From: Dichetophora obliterata | Taxonomy: Eukaryota > Arthropoda > Insecta > Diptera > Sciomyzidae | Assembly: GCA_963920525.1 (NCBI GenBank) | Contig: OY986436.1 | Coordinates: 176,921,361 to 176,985,360, forward strand | Direction of reading: 5' to 3' | Length of the DNA stretch: 64,000 nucleotides | Shown here: piece after piece, positions 21,089-32,344 of the stretch | Layout of the letters: every line of letters starts with the position of its first letter | How positions within the stretch are numbered: the first letter of the stretch is position 1 | Made by a program: the position numbers and the translations under genes | Notes under the pieces: model-generated | Told to the model about the DNA's origin: nothing | The model's input: the letters and a program-made list of their open reading frames with translations, nothing else | Database searches by the model: none

Positions 21089-23064
21089 TAATTAGATTTG
21101 GTAGAAAGCGAAAGATTAAGCTTGGAAGTAAAATATTGAGTTTTGGACTGTCTTGTTAAAAGAACCGCTTTATTTCTCGCAGACTTATATATTTCCCAGT
21201 TTACAGTTTCCATAGCTTGTGTAACTTATTTTTAATTTTTATTGCATCCAGCACAGTATTTGAAAACCACGGGCAAGATGAGTTTTTTAAAATTGTAGTA
21301 CGTAAGGCAACATGCTGTTCGAACAGACATTTTATAGGAGTCAACAGCGAGCTAAGCTTTCCATTCACATTGCTATGTTGAAAACAATTCATAAAAAAAA
21401 AAAAATCATAGACCAGTCATTATAAAGAAAAGGATAATTTATGTTTTTCCGGTACGAATAAGTAGTATATTTCACATTACGCGATAACTTTATGTACAAT
21501 TAACAAAAGATCAAGTTATGATCAGATATGAAATAAGTTTGGTCAAAAAGAGAGACAAACGAGAGGTCAAAAACTATGAAATAATCCAAAAGGATGGGAG
21601 TAGAATTGGTAGAAAAGCGTTTAGGTAAGCTTTCATTAACAACAGATAGACCTACTGAGGTTAACTTTTTATACAAAGATTGTCAGTACAGTGTATTTTA
21701 ACAGAACATTGATATTTAAATCACCGCATAACAAGACAATATCATAAGTCAAGACATAATTTGATAAGTCAATAAATAAAGAGTCAACAGGATGGCATTT
21801 ATTTGGATTGTATACACACTAGGGTGTCCAAAAAAAAAAAAATCGTGTTTGATGTCCTCGGCTTTTCCACTTCCATTTGACCTTAGAAACATCCTCTGTG
21901 AAGCGCATCTCAATTGGTTAAGGCTTAGAGGTTGCGAATTCATTTTCCAATTGTATGTACAAATTGTATGGGGAAAAATCAGTTTTGGTGGTAAATTGAA
22001 TTTAGAGCCATTAAATTTTAAGCAAAAATGGTTAAAACAAACGTGTTACCTCAAATTTTATTCGTTATAACATATCCAAATTTCATTTTCATCTGATTAT
22101 TTGGTGGCTCACTTCTCAGAGCTACTTATATACATAAATACTTTTACTAAGAATTATTTCAATAAAAATCAATATCTCTTTGGAATACTCCATTTTCATT
22201 ATTGTTATTGGTCTTAAATTTTAGATAAGGATAGTTGGAATGCACAATGAAGAAACAATTCATAGGGTTGTTATATATATATTTGCATCAAAAGTTAAAA
22301 CAAGTAGTTTTCTTGTATTTATATTTTTATTTTTTAATCGTTTTGGGCAACCACCAAATAATAATCCGATGAAAATTAAATTTGGATATGTCATAACGGA
22401 CAAAATTTGAGGGAACATGTTTATTTTTAACCATTTTGCTTAAAAGATAATGGTTCTTAATTCAATTTACTAACAAAACTGATTTTTTCTCATACAAATC
22501 ATATAGGAAAATTAGAAAATGAATTCGCAACCTCTATACTTTTACCAATTGAGATGTGCTTCACAGAGGCTGTTTGTAAGGTCCAGTGGAAGTATTAAAG
22601 CCATGGTCATCTGTCAAAATATAAACCAAATATTTTTTGGGACACCCTAATACACACGATATAAAAATTTTTGTGTTATGATCTGATATGCCAATGTTTA
22701 TAAACTCAATTCTAGCTCTACTCGACTTACTCAAGATTTTAGCACTCAAATAAGTTTTACAATAAACTGCGACTCCTTCACCCTTTTTACCAGATCTATC
22801 ATTTCTAAACACATTATAACCATGAAGATTGCAAATTGTATCACTAATGTCAGTAGATAACCACGTCTCAGAAACGCAAATAATGTCAACTGATGATTCC
22901 TCAAAGATAAATTTAATGTTGTCCAATTTGGCTATATTTAAACTACGGGCATTAAAATGTACTATATTTAGTTCTTCATAATGCTTACACAATATCTGAA
23001 TAAGAACTTTCTGGTTCATTAATCCAAAGAGACAAATTGATGGAACCGAATTGCAGAATTGCAT
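21089..23064 (-). pseudogene. LINE AP-endonuclease and linker remnant
   Basis: 23064-22660 reads LNIVHFNARSLN, DIICVSETWLST, YNVFRNDRSGKKGEGVAVY, giving the N and E of the active site. Across the insert it continues SCVYNPNK then IVLLCGDLNINVL (21700-21660, D-x-N), LLDYFIVFDLSF and FISDHNLI (the SDH motif, about 21500). 21201-21392 reads CPWFSNTVLDAIKIKNKL, the linker before RT. A few stops interrupt the frame. This belongs to the LINE at 14665-23880. Confidence 0.75.
21820..22649. mobile_element. hAT-like hairpin element, 830 bp
   Basis: The ends are TAGGGTGTCCAAAAAA and, read inward from the right, TAGGGTGTCCCAAAAAATA. An exact 8-bp direct repeat ATACACAC flanks it (21812-21819 and 22650-22657), and excision with one copy restores the LINE frame. 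The two outer thirds (21820-22110 and 22335-22649) are inverted copies of each other, so the element can fold into one long hairpin. There is no transposase. The 8-bp duplication and TAGGG start fit hAT. Confidence 0.8.
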
Positions 23065-23219
23065 AAAAAAATTTCAAGATAGAGATTTATTTAGGCAAAG
23101 AAAATATAGATGGAAGAAAATAAAAGAGCAACAGTAAAGCGTAAGGGTAAATAAAGTTAAGTAATTCTAATATAACAATAATATGAGACAGTAATCTTAC
23201 TCCCAGGCTACCCAGCTTC

Positions 23220-23880
23220 CGAATTTGTGCCACGGATGACTTTTTGAAGATCATCCAAACTATAGATACGAATCACATCAGCATTTTTTTCATTCTGATG
23301 AAAATTGAACCACGATACGTGAAGGCATTGTAAATGCTCTTTTGGCGTTTACAGACAATCGCAGCTTGAAGTACCTTACGACTCTCCAAACGCTTTCAGA
23401 ACGCGGTTCCGATCGAGAAAAGTATTTAATAATAATTAGAAAGTTTGGATTTTTTGGCTTGGCTTGACTCGAAATATATCTTTTATTTGGGGTGTCTGAA
23501 ACTCAATGTAGAGGCAAAGTTGATTGAACACTATCTTTAAATTTTCTTTCTTGCAGTATGGCACTACCAACAAGACAACAGACTGACAGCATATCAGAAA
23601 CAGAATTGCTGGCGCCCTTTTTGTAGTAATTATTATTATTAGTTAGCAGCTCAGTTTTAAATTTTTTAATCTCTTCCCACCGAGAGGACAAGACGTGTGG
23701 TTGGTTATACAGCGAAAGGATTTTTTCATCAAAGTCGCATATATTAATTTTTATTGTACTCACCTCAGTCTCGATTTTTGACGTCAGATTTTTGTCTAAG
23801 GTTACAACATCTGCAGAGAGACGGCTGTATGAGTTGTTGAAACTGCATAATATGCAGTCAGCTTGTATTCAGTAAGTGTT
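23220..23880 (-). pseudogene. LINE ORF1 remnant
   Basis: 23880-23770 reads NNSYSRLSADVVTLDKNL and KIETEVSTIKINICDFDEK, heptad-like and coiled-coil-like. 23503-23763 continues LSSRWEEIKKFKTELL. 23420-23220 reads KVLQAAIVCKRQKSIYN, FTYRGSIFIRMKKN, VIRIYSLDDLQKVI, the basic C-terminal module of jockey-like ORF1 proteins. Frameshifts separate the parts. The position just 5' of the endonuclease supports the call. Confidence 0.5.
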
Positions 23881-25650
23881 GGTGAGTCAAACGGGGCATC
23901 GGCATTAAGAAGTGTGGAGCAATGCCAAAAAATTTGAGCAGCAGCGAAGAGGCCAGAATCAGCACCAGGTTATAGGACTCAGTGGTGCTGGCAGGGAGTT
24001 TAACGCACAAAGCAAAGAGAAAAACAGCCCAGTGGTAAATGTACACTTGACGTAACCAATTATTTCTTAAATACAATGTAGCTGCGGGGCCTCTGAAGTT
24101 TCTTTACAATTCTCAATTACATTTGTTCGGACATGGCCGCTTAAACACTGATGACATTTACCTTACACAGTAAGCGACGATGGGAATAGGTATGTACAAG
24201 ATAGCAGAGAACAAAAATCTGACGCACAAAATTGGAGAGAACACAAATAAATTTAACGAAAATCCTCTCTACCCAAAATACACAACGAAAACGAAAGAGA
24301 ACTTATCAAAAAGAAGCAAACAAATGCAAATGACTCCATAAATTATTTCGACAATAATTTTTACAATTTAATGAACGAATTTCTTACCTTTTATCTAGCA
24401 CTTCAAAGTTAATGTTTAACCTTCATATACTCGCGCCAAATAGTGTACATATATCCACGCGCACGGTCTGTGCAACTAAAAGTGCTCAGGCCATTTTAGT
24501 ATGCTTTTCCTAAAATTCGTCTTAATATGAAGTTTACTGTTTGATGAAATTGTGTGAAAACATACCAAACAATAGTTTTACAGAAAAGCAAACGTAAGTC
24601 GTCGGTCTGCCAGACCAACGCGCGAGTATACGAAGGTTAATAATACTTTGTTATTTTATACATAAACCTTTGTTCTGGTTTAAACATAAAGATTAATGGT
24701 TTTCACAAACACAATTCACTGCAAAACTTCCTGTTTGAAAGCACGATGTTACTACACAGACGAATAGAGTCAAACTGTTGTTTGAAGAATAAAAATACAA
24801 TAATGTGAGCACAAACAAGAAGTGAGCACAAATAAGGTTTAGCTTCCGCTTACAGTTCTGCATTACAATGTCATCACCGACAAACTTTTACAAGCGGGAG
24901 GAAACAGCAAAAACAGCGGACAACTGCAGTACCTCAGATGATGACAAATTAAGAGAAAGTGGGGGTGACGCAGTACACAATAGAAATCAAAGACGAGTTA
25001 AAATCAGAGTGAGCGTGGATGCCAAGACAGTCGTTGATTAAGCGACGATTCGAGAGTTTTTCTTTAATCTATTTTTGTTTTTTAACCGGTTCGATGTTTT
25101 TTCTCTAAAAGGAGGCATTCAAAGTTTCTGCGCTTATTTTAAAATAGTTTTCACAAAATCAATTGTTAGTTATATGGATGATTCTTGAATTTTATTATTT
25201 ATAGTTGTAAATAAGGCTTCGGTAGTTTTTTGAATTTTCTTTTGCTTATATGATTTATATTTTTGCCGAATTTTAACAATGCAAAAGATACTAACTATCG
25301 TTGCTGTTAAAGACAAAAGTGATCATAAGACTAGATGTGATCAAACTTCATTATGACTTATATTTAGAAGATTTATATTTTTAAATTTATGTTGTCTGAT
25401 TCTAAGTATTCCAAAATGTTAAATTGACTTAGTTGTGCTGTCTTTAAATAATTCCAAATAATATTTGTAGGATTTTCATATGTTTTATTATCAATTGTTG
25501 TTTTATTATCAAAAGTTACTAAGTAAGTACCTTCAAAATTTATATTATCTACAGTATGGTTTCCTGATATTGAAATTGCACCATCTTTCTAACATCACTT
25601 TCTTTGTTTTTTTTTCTTCAATTTTTAAGCACTGACCTTTTGATTTATAG
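23881..25650. other. Unassigned region between a LINE and a retroelement remnant
   Basis: Apart from the piggyBac-like MITE at 24420-24636 I recognise nothing coding. 23881-24400 may hold the 5' region of the LINE. 24870-25040 is somewhat less AT-rich. 25100-25650 is very AT-rich and could include the 3' LTR of the gypsy-type remnant next door, but no paired LTR is in view. Confidence 0.3.
24420..24636. mobile_element. piggyBac-like MITE, 217 bp, TTAA flanked
   Basis: TTAA lies at 24416-24419 and 24637-24640. The ends are CCTTCATATACTCGCGC and, inward from the right, CCTTCGTATACTCGCGC, with one mismatch in 17. TTAA duplication with CC-start TIRs is the piggyBac hallmark. No coding capacity. 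The TIR differs from that of the larger piggyBac at 50065-52869, so it belongs to another family. Confidence 0.85.
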
Positions 25651-25659
25651 TTGATATTT

Positions 25660-26515
25660 TTAATAGACACGTTTCTTTATAATCAATTTTACATTAGTTA
25701 TTGTATATTTATATTTTACATTATTCAGTATTATAAAAATATTATCACTTTTGATTATTTCTTTTCCTATTATTAATTTTCCTTCAATTTTACTTACAGC
25801 CTTTGTTCTATATATCTTGCAAATAGTTTTTATAATTGGATATTTTATATAAATAACGATTGCTTCATTATTTTGAACAATTTTAAATTCTGAAACGTCC
25901 ATTTAATCAGTTATTGTAAGGTTATAATTTTCATTTGATGAATATATGGATTTAGTAAGCTTATTTCCCCTTGTGCTTATTTCCAAATTTGCTAGTTCCT
26001 AACTTCCTTCTATTTTTTTAATAATTTCGGTTAGTTGAGTAATTGTTTGGAATAATTTAGAGTTTGTTGTAAATTGTTTATTGTTATTCTCAATTAGTTC
26101 AGACATTTTCACATTTATTCGTGGTCTGGATTTATTGCCATCAATTTCCAATTTTAATTTTAAATTTAATTATTAATTTTTTAATACAATTATTAATAAA
26201 ATTTTTTTTCTAAATGACCTTGTTATTTATTAAAGTATGATTTAAACTATCAAGCATTTAGAATTTGTCTTTAAATCATAGAAAATCAATACAATTATTA
26301 ATTTTAAATATAAAGTTGCATTTTTTAGTTCGTTATTTAAGATATTTTTGTATTATATAATAATTCCTTAAAATCTGTTAAATTTGTTATGTGAAATATG
26401 TTACCGAGTTCATTATAGAGTGCTGCATTACCTTTTTCAATGAGCACATACTCTTCTTTTGTATAATTTCGCAAGAAGCGAACGAAGGTGTTAAAATTAG
26501 TATGAAAAGTATTAT
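25660..26515 (-). pseudogene. Envelope-like remnant of an insect endogenous retroelement (errantivirus type)
   Basis: Two minus-strand stretches, 26515-26340 (FVRFLRNYTKEEYVLI, GNIFHITNLTDFKELL) and 25902-25660 (FKIVQNNEAIVIYIKYPII, ICKIYRTKAVS), resemble parts of errantivirus envelope proteins as I remember the family. They lie downstream of the integrase remnant in the order pol then env. Between them a fragment of the 17704-type repeat is inserted (26205-26300). No complete protein, signal peptide or fusion segment can be assembled. Confidence is limited because the match is from memory and the composition is AT-biased. Confidence 0.4.
26205..26300. repeat. Degenerate fragment of the 17704-type repeat
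   Basis: tttttctaaatgacct is followed by tatgatttaaactatcaagc, atttagaatttgt and tttaaatcatag. These are the terminal words of the hairpin repeat at 17704-19396, here joined head to head without the central part. It may be a solo or deleted copy. Confidence 0.55.
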
Positions 26516-26516
26516 A

Positions 26517-27826
26517 ACGGGTCCGCCAAATAACTTTTTTTTTAAAAATTCTACAAAAAAAAACTACTGAATATTTTTTCAAATTTTGTTTTTTTTTTTG
26601 AAAGTACAATCCTTCCGGTTAATAATGAAAAATAATTTCATTCAAACGGCTGCCTCGGCTGGCCATGCAGTAGCCTACACGATCGGTCCAATTTTTAAGC
26701 ACATTATCGATTGTGTGCAGCTGTATTTCACCAATGGCTTCACGAATATTGTCCCTTAAAGCGTCAATTGTCTCTGGTTTGTCGGCGTAACACTTATCTT
26801 TGTGGGCACCCCACAAATAATAGTCCAACGGTGTCAAATCACAGCTCCGAGGTGGCCAAACGACATCAGGTCTGCGGCTGATAATGCGATCTTCAAAAAC
26901 AGGGCGCAAAACATCGAGTGTAGCTTCGGATGTGTGGCACGTAGCGCCGTCCGGTTGAAACCAAATGTTGCCAATATCCTCCTCTTGAATTTTTGTGAAC
27001 AAAAATTCGTTCAACATGGCCCGATAACGATCGCCATTGACTGTAACGGCCACTCCTTGCTCATTTTCGAAGAAAAATGGCCCAATTATGCTTCTGGACC
27101 AAAATCCGCACCAAACAGTGACTCGTTTTGGGTGCAGCAGCTTTTCAATGTATGCGTGCGGGTTTTTTGTGCCCCAAATGCAACAATTTTGCTTGTTTAC
27201 ATACCCGCCAAGATCAAAATGAGCTTCATCTGAAAAGCTGATTTTTTTGGCAAAATCGGCATCTTCGCAGTCGCAGTAAGTCGATCGCAGGCCCACTTAT
27301 CGAAGCGAAAACGCATTGGATGGTCAGTTGGCTTCAACTCCTGAACCAATTGGACTTTGTATGGCATCATACTAAGGTCTTTATGCAAAATTCGTCTCAA
27401 TGATGTCTCTGAAATGTTCAATTGTTGAGAACGACGGTGAATTGATGTTGATGGCGCTTCAAGCACACTTTCTTCCACAGCAGCAATATTCTCGGGTGAA
27501 CGCACTGCTTTTGGCTTTTCACGCTTTGGTTTATCGATGAGGATGCCAGTTTCTTTCACTTTTTTCACAAGATAACGAACATACGGAGCTGGCGGTGCTT
27601 CTCTTCTTCCAAAATCCGTAAGCAATTTTCGCACACATTCTGCAACATTATCATGATTTTCAAAGTAATGTCGCAATATTTACCAGCGTTGTTCAAGCGT
27701 ATACACAACCATATTCTTTCAGCGGAAGGATAAAACTAATTACCTGTCAAATCAGACATGAGCTAAGTGTTACCATTCACGAAATAAGCACTAGTTGAAA
27801 AAAAAAACGTTAAATGGCGGACCCTT
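26517..27826 (-). mobile_element. Mariner-type element 1, 1310 bp, nearly intact
   Basis: Terminal inverted repeats begin ACGGGTCCGCCAAATAAC on the left and AAGGGTCCGCCATTTAAC inward from the right, with TA on each side (26515-26516 and 27827-27828). One transposase gene fills the minus strand with only two visible lesions. Length, TA duplication and DDE/D gene are standard for mariner/Tc1. It is inserted in the gypsy-type remnant, downstream of the integrase part. Confidence 0.85.
26619..27712 (-). pseudogene. Mariner-like transposase, one stop and one frameshift
   Basis: The natural start is ATG at 27712-27710 (MVVYTLEQRW). An in-frame TAA follows at 27682-27680, then the frame continues through the HTH region (SIHRRSQQLNISETSLRRIL) to about 27295, where it shifts. 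The rest reads FSDEAHFDLGGYVNK (first D), WFQPDGATCHTSEATLD (second D) and PPRSCDLTPLDYYLWG (third D). I count 36 residues between the second and third D, against 34 in classical mariners. A C-terminal NWTDRVGYCMASRG completes the usual length of about 350 residues. Two lesions suggest fairly recent inactivation. Confidence 0.85.
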
Positions 27827-28221
27827 TATTATATTTAAATTAATTTTATGTTTTTATATTGTCGTTATGTAAAATTCTATTCTTATTGTAAATTCTAGCA
27901 GTATTACCTAAATCTTCTTTTACCACATGTTTTTTATATATGCTTCATTTTATTCTTTTCTCCTATATTTTTTCAAATGTAATATCGCTTTTTTATATTT
28001 TTTTATCTTTTTATTAATATTGTTTCACTCTAACATTTTTTCATGAGCTATTTTAAGTTTTATCGGAACTTCATTATGTCTTTTTTATTAAAATATACAT
28101 CAAGAGGTTTTTCATTAGTAACTGAATAGATTGATTTATTGCAATGTTGTGCGGATCTGTAGATACTGTCTGCATGTTAATAATGATACACTTATTAATT
28201 TATATTCTTGTTGAATACATC

Positions 28222-28690
28222 TTAATATTTCAATGAAAAAAGAATGGACTCTCTCCACCTGTCCATTTGTTGTACTGTGTCTTGGAATACAGTAATATAT
28301 TTCGAGCTTATCCTTTGCATTATGAACTTCAGATGGATTGCCGCGAGTCCTGGTTCATTATCACAAGTTATTTGTTTGGCCGCTGGAAAACATTGAAGTA
28401 TATCTAGGACTTTCCGATCTAAATCAATTTTTTCGTCGAGTAGCTTTATGATTAAATATTTTGAATATGCGTCTATCGTGGTTAAAAATTTAAGTTTTTG
28501 TATGAAGAATATATCAACGTGAATTTGTTCCCTTTCTTTTTCTGGAATTAGAGCTTCTCCTATTGGAACTCTCTGAAGGTGATGGTCATATTTATTTATG
28601 CAACATATATCACAGTTGGGAATATATTGATTAAACTGTTTGGTCTTTTGTTGTAGAACGTAAATAAACAGAATTGTCGTATTTGGAGTG
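28222..28690 (-). pseudogene. Ty3/gypsy-type integrase remnant
   Basis: The minus-strand frame reads CDICCINKYDHHL (the CC of the zinc finger), then HVDIFFIQKLKFLTTIDAYS (first catalytic D region), and ITCDNEPGLAAIHLK (second D). 27830-28220 continues in broken frames with NIAINQSIQLLMKN, matching the integrase C-terminal part. The 5' part is cut off at 28658 by the palindromic mariner/hAT block. Orientation and order fit the RT remnant at 31861-32340, as parts of one pol gene. Dead. Confidence 0.65.
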
Positions 28691-29361
28691 AGGAGAATCC
28701 ACAAGCTTTTGTCGAAACACCATTACATCCACAGAAAATTACTGTTTGGTGCACTTTATGGGCTGGCGGAGTCATTGGCCCATATGTCTTAAAAAATGAT
28801 GATGGTCAGAATGTTACTGTCAATTGTAAACGGTATAGGAACATGATTCGATGTTTTTTCGTACCTCAATTAGCTGGCATTAATTTTGCTGATATGTGGT
28901 TCCAACAGGACGGAGCCACATGCCACACAGCGGGCGCTACAATTGATTTACTCAAGGAAACTTTTGACGCAAAAATAGTTTCACGAAATGGCCCAATTAA
29001 TTGGCCCCCAAGATCATGTGATTTAACCCCATTGGATTATTTTCTTTGGGGTCTATTTCGATAAACCACAAAAAATTTAACACCTGGAAATCAACATTCG
29101 AAAAGTTATCGCCGATATACGGCCGCAAATGCTGCGAAAAGTTTGTGAAAATTGGTGTTCCAGATTGCGCCTTGTACGCGCCAGTCATGGCGGCCACAAG
29201 GCCGAAATAATATTTAAACATTAATGTCATAAAATTTTCTATCCAATTTCCAGGTAATATTTGATATTTATCCAATTAAATATCAATGAAAGCCCGTTTC
29301 ATTGATATTTAAAATATATTACTATGTTTTATTATGATTTCAACTATAAAAAACACCCTTT
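28658..29361 (+). mobile_element. Truncated mariner copy in the left palindrome arm
   Basis: The plus strand reads LHPQKITVWC, FQQDGATCHTAGATIDLLKE and NWPPRSCDLTPLDYF, the C-terminal half of the transposase, ending at the TIR ...aaaacacccttta near 29361. The 5' half is missing exactly where palindrome homology ends (28658). It is a duplicate of the element at 30562-31852, not an independent copy. Confidence 0.8.
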
Positions 29362-29704
29362 ATATAGAAATTTTATGTCGAATGTTTCCAATAATTATGC
29401 TTTAATTTCAAATAAGCATTCTTGAGTACAGTGTATACCAGTAACTATTCCCGGTATTAAAAATTCTTTCATATTTTTTTTTTTTTTTTAATTCGCCCGG
29501 AGGTATGAATCTTCCAAAGATATTGTAGTTAGATTTTCTATTGTATCGTATTCTATTATATAACTTGTTTTTCCGTAGTTTGTAATAGATTCATGAATCG
29601 TAAATCTGCCTCTGTGCAGTGCTGCTGAAAGCACTGCTTGAGACTACCGATATTTAATTTGTACTACTATAGTAGAAACTTCTTAAATATAAAATGTACA
29701 CTAT

Positions 29705-30052
29705 TTGCTCAGTTTAGAAAAAAATTTTCATATTTTTGTTTTGAAATTTTTTGACATTTTTTTCGTTCCGCTTATGGAAATATTTCCAAATTTTCTAGAT
29801 GAGTCCGACATAGAACTCCGTGGTGAGAAATGGAGATGTTTTTTAAATTTCGATAATTTTGCCAAAGATTTGAAGTTGGAAGAATTTTGGACCAATGTTT
29901 TTAAACTCAAAAGTGGTTTAAATAATATCATGTTTCCTAAAGTTCGTAGTTTTATTGCATCCATTTTTTCTCTTCCTCGTAGCAGTGGGGCTGGAGAAAG
30001 GAAGTTTTCTGATTTAAACCTCATAAAAGATAAAAAACGCAATTCATTTTAA
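29705..30052 (+). pseudogene. hAT transposase C-terminal fragment
   Basis: The translation includes DIELRGEKWRCFLNF, LEEFWTNVFKLKSG, MFPKVRSFIASIFSLPRSS and GAGERKFSDLNLIKDKKRN. The last is the S-A-x-ER-FS...K-x-RN dimerisation motif of hAT transposases. The upstream catalytic core is absent. It occupies the centre of the palindrome between the two arms. The stop at 30050-30052 is probably close to the natural C terminus. Confidence 0.7.
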
Positions 30053-30561
30053 CGGCTACGATCAATTCTATTTTGATGTCAAAAGAATTATTGGATAGTT
30101 ATGATGCAGAAAAATAGCTGCTATCGGAAATATTACTTTCAAAATAAACCGATCCATTAATCCATAATATCTACTTCATTTTTTTAAAGCATATATATTG
30201 CGCATTCTTTATTAAAAAAAAAATTCTGACCTCACAGAATGCAGAGTTTTTTTGATTCAGAATGCAGAATTTTTTTGAAGTTTCTACTATAGTAGTACAA
30301 ATTAAATATCGGTAGTCTCAAGGAGTGCTTTCGATTCATGAATCTATTACCAACTTCGGAAAAACAAGTTATATAATAGAATACGATACAATAGAAAATC
30401 TAATTACAATATCTTTGGAAGATTCATACCTCCGGGCGAATCCAAAAAAAAAAATATGAAAGAATTTTTAATACCGGGAATTGGTATACACTGTACTCAA
30501 GAATGCTTATATGAAATTAAAGCAAAATTATTGGAAACATTCGACATAAAATTTCTATATA

Positions 30562-31852
30562 AAGGGTGATTTTTATAGTTGAAATCATAATAAAACATAG
30601 TAATATATTTTTAATATCAATGAAACGGGCTTTATTGGATAGAAAATTATATGACATTAATGTTTTAATTTAATTTAGGCCATGTGGCAACCACGCCTGG
30701 TGCGTACAAGGCGCAATCTGGAACACCAATTTTCACAAACTTTTCGCAGCATTTGCGGCCGTATCTCGCCGATAACTCTTCGAATGTTGATTTCCAGGTG
30801 TTGAATTGTTTGTGCTTTATCGAAATAGATAAGTGACGTTACATAACCCAAAATAAAATAGTCCAATGGGGTTAAATCACACGATCTTGGGGGCCAATTA
30901 ATTGGGCCATTTCGTGAAACTATTTTTTCGTCAAAAGTTTCCTTGAGTAAATCAATTGTAGCGCCCGCTGTGTGGCATGTGGCTCCGTCCTGTTGGAACC
31001 ACATATCAACAAGATTAATTCCAGCTTATTGAGGTACGAAAAAACATCGAATCATGTTCCTATACCGTTCACCATAGACAGTAACATTCCGGAATCATCG
31101 TTTTTGAAGACATATGGGCCAATGACTCCGCCAGCCCATAAAGCGCACCAAACAGTAATTTTCTGTGGATGTAATGGTGTTTCGACAAAAGATTGTGGAT
31201 TCTCCTCACTCCAAATACGAAAATTCTTTTTATTTACGTACCCATTCAACCAAAAATGGGCTTCATCGGAAAGTAAAATTTTTCATGGAAATTCAAAATC
31301 AATATCAATTTGTGCTTCAGCCCATTTGCCGAATTGGGGCGCATACGATGGTCGCTTGGCTTTAATTCCTGCACAGGTTGAATCTTGAATGTTTTTAAGC
31401 CAAGATATTTTCGTAAAATCTTCCATAAAGTGGAAGGACACAACCCCAGTTGCTGAGAACGGCGACGAATTGATTGATTTGGATCATCTTCAACGCTTTC
31501 CTATACAGCGGCTACAGATTCTTCAGTGCGCACTGTTCGGCATCTCACGGGATGCACATTATCAGTAACAGTAAATGTGGTCCGAAAACGATCTATTGTT
31601 CTTTAAATTAGCAGCTCTGAAGGACGATTATGTACGCCATAAAATGGACGAAGTGCACGATAAGTTTGACGAAAAGAACCATTATTTTGATTAAAAATTT
31701 CCACAATTTGTACGCGTTGCTCTGGTGTAAGTCGATCCATAATAAAATTTCAAAGCAAACTAAACAAAAAACAACTATCAACTGTTAAATGAGTTGTCAA
31801 ATAAAGCAGTGATGCTCAATTATAGTTGTATCACTCTACAAAAAACATCCTT
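30562..31852 (-). mobile_element. Mariner-type element 2, about 1.29 kb, decayed
   Basis: The ends are AAGGGTGATTTTTATAG and AAGGATGTTTTTTGTAG (inward from the right), with TA on each side. The transposase starts with ATG at 31739 (MDRLTPEQRVQIVEIF) and runs in several frames to about 30675. It includes NGYVNKKNFRIWSEENPQ, MWFQQDGATCHTAGATIDL and NWPPRSCDLTPLDYF. Frameshifts occur near 31250 and 31050. It is the source copy of the left-arm duplicate. Confidence 0.8.
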
Positions 31853-31860
31853 TATTTAGT

Positions 31861-32340
31861 TAGAGGTCTTGCTATAATAGCATAGTCTTAAATAAATTTT
31901 CGGTAGTTATCCGTCATACCGAGAAAACTTCTTAATCGTCGTAAGGTTGTTGGGTTTCGAAATTCTTTGATAAATTATATCTTCTTCGGACCTGTTTTAA
32001 TTATTCCGTGAGCAACAACGTAGCCCAAAAATTCAACTTTAATTTAAAAAAAAATTAGATTTTTAATGGATATTTTCATGTTTTCGTTTTTAAGAGTGTA
32101 GATAACTAAGTTGTGGAATTAAAGGACAGGAACAACTGAGGGCTGGAAATGCATGCCGAGGTTAAGGCATAGCACTAGCCTCGGTTATAACCAATTCAAG
32201 TTGTCCTTCACGTTTGTTCCGCCTAAAAGATTATTCAAGTATGGTTCCAATCAATTCTTCCTCTAATAATCTATCCCTTTCCTTTCAGGTCAAAGAATAT
32301 ACTTTGTTTGTATAAGGCGCATGCCTTGGTTCATTGATAT
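31861..32340 (-). pseudogene. Ty3/gypsy-type reverse transcriptase remnant
   Basis: The best part is 32030-31865 on the minus strand: VEFLGYVVAHGIIKTGPKK, then TTLRRLRSFLGMTDNYRKF, the classic RT-to-RNase H connection of gypsy-type elements. 32100-32040 reads ENMKISIK. 32330-32200 faintly matches the RT N-terminal end (KERDRLLEEELIGTI). The catalytic YxDD portion is deleted. The RNase H part expected next is replaced by the palindromic block. Confidence 0.65.
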
Positions 32341-32344
32341 TTTT

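Larger units (their letters stand above)
14665..23880 (-). mobile_element. Jockey-like LINE cut into four pieces by three insertions
   Basis: On the minus strand the order is ORF1 (23880-23220), endonuclease N-terminal part (23064-22650), insert 21820-22649, endonuclease C-terminal part and linker (21819-21089), insert 17599-21088, RT (17598-16036), insert 15031-16031, and 3' end (15030-14665). The tail is an A-rich taaataaataaataaaag run. Excising the first two inserts with one target duplication each restores the frame (SCVYNPNK and STKSNYIRKLG), which proves one ancestral element. The 5' limit is approximate. Confidence 0.8.
28658..31239. repeat. 2.6-kb palindrome: mariner / hAT fragment / mariner
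   Basis: The left arm 28658-29682 and right arm 30277-31239 are inverted copies, roughly 90% alike by eye. Each arm holds the same mariner 3' half plus the same 0.3-kb flank (cgcccggaggtatgaatctt, gagactaccgatatttaatt, actactatagtagaaacttc). The mariner end falls at the mirrored position in both arms (29361 and 30562). One insertion event followed by inverted duplication explains this; two independent insertions would not. The 0.6-kb centre carries a hAT transposase piece. Confidence 0.85.

Noticed and set aside
26802..27233. 143-codon plus-strand frame over the mariner
   Set aside because: Antisense shadow of the transposase; the real gene is on the minus strand.
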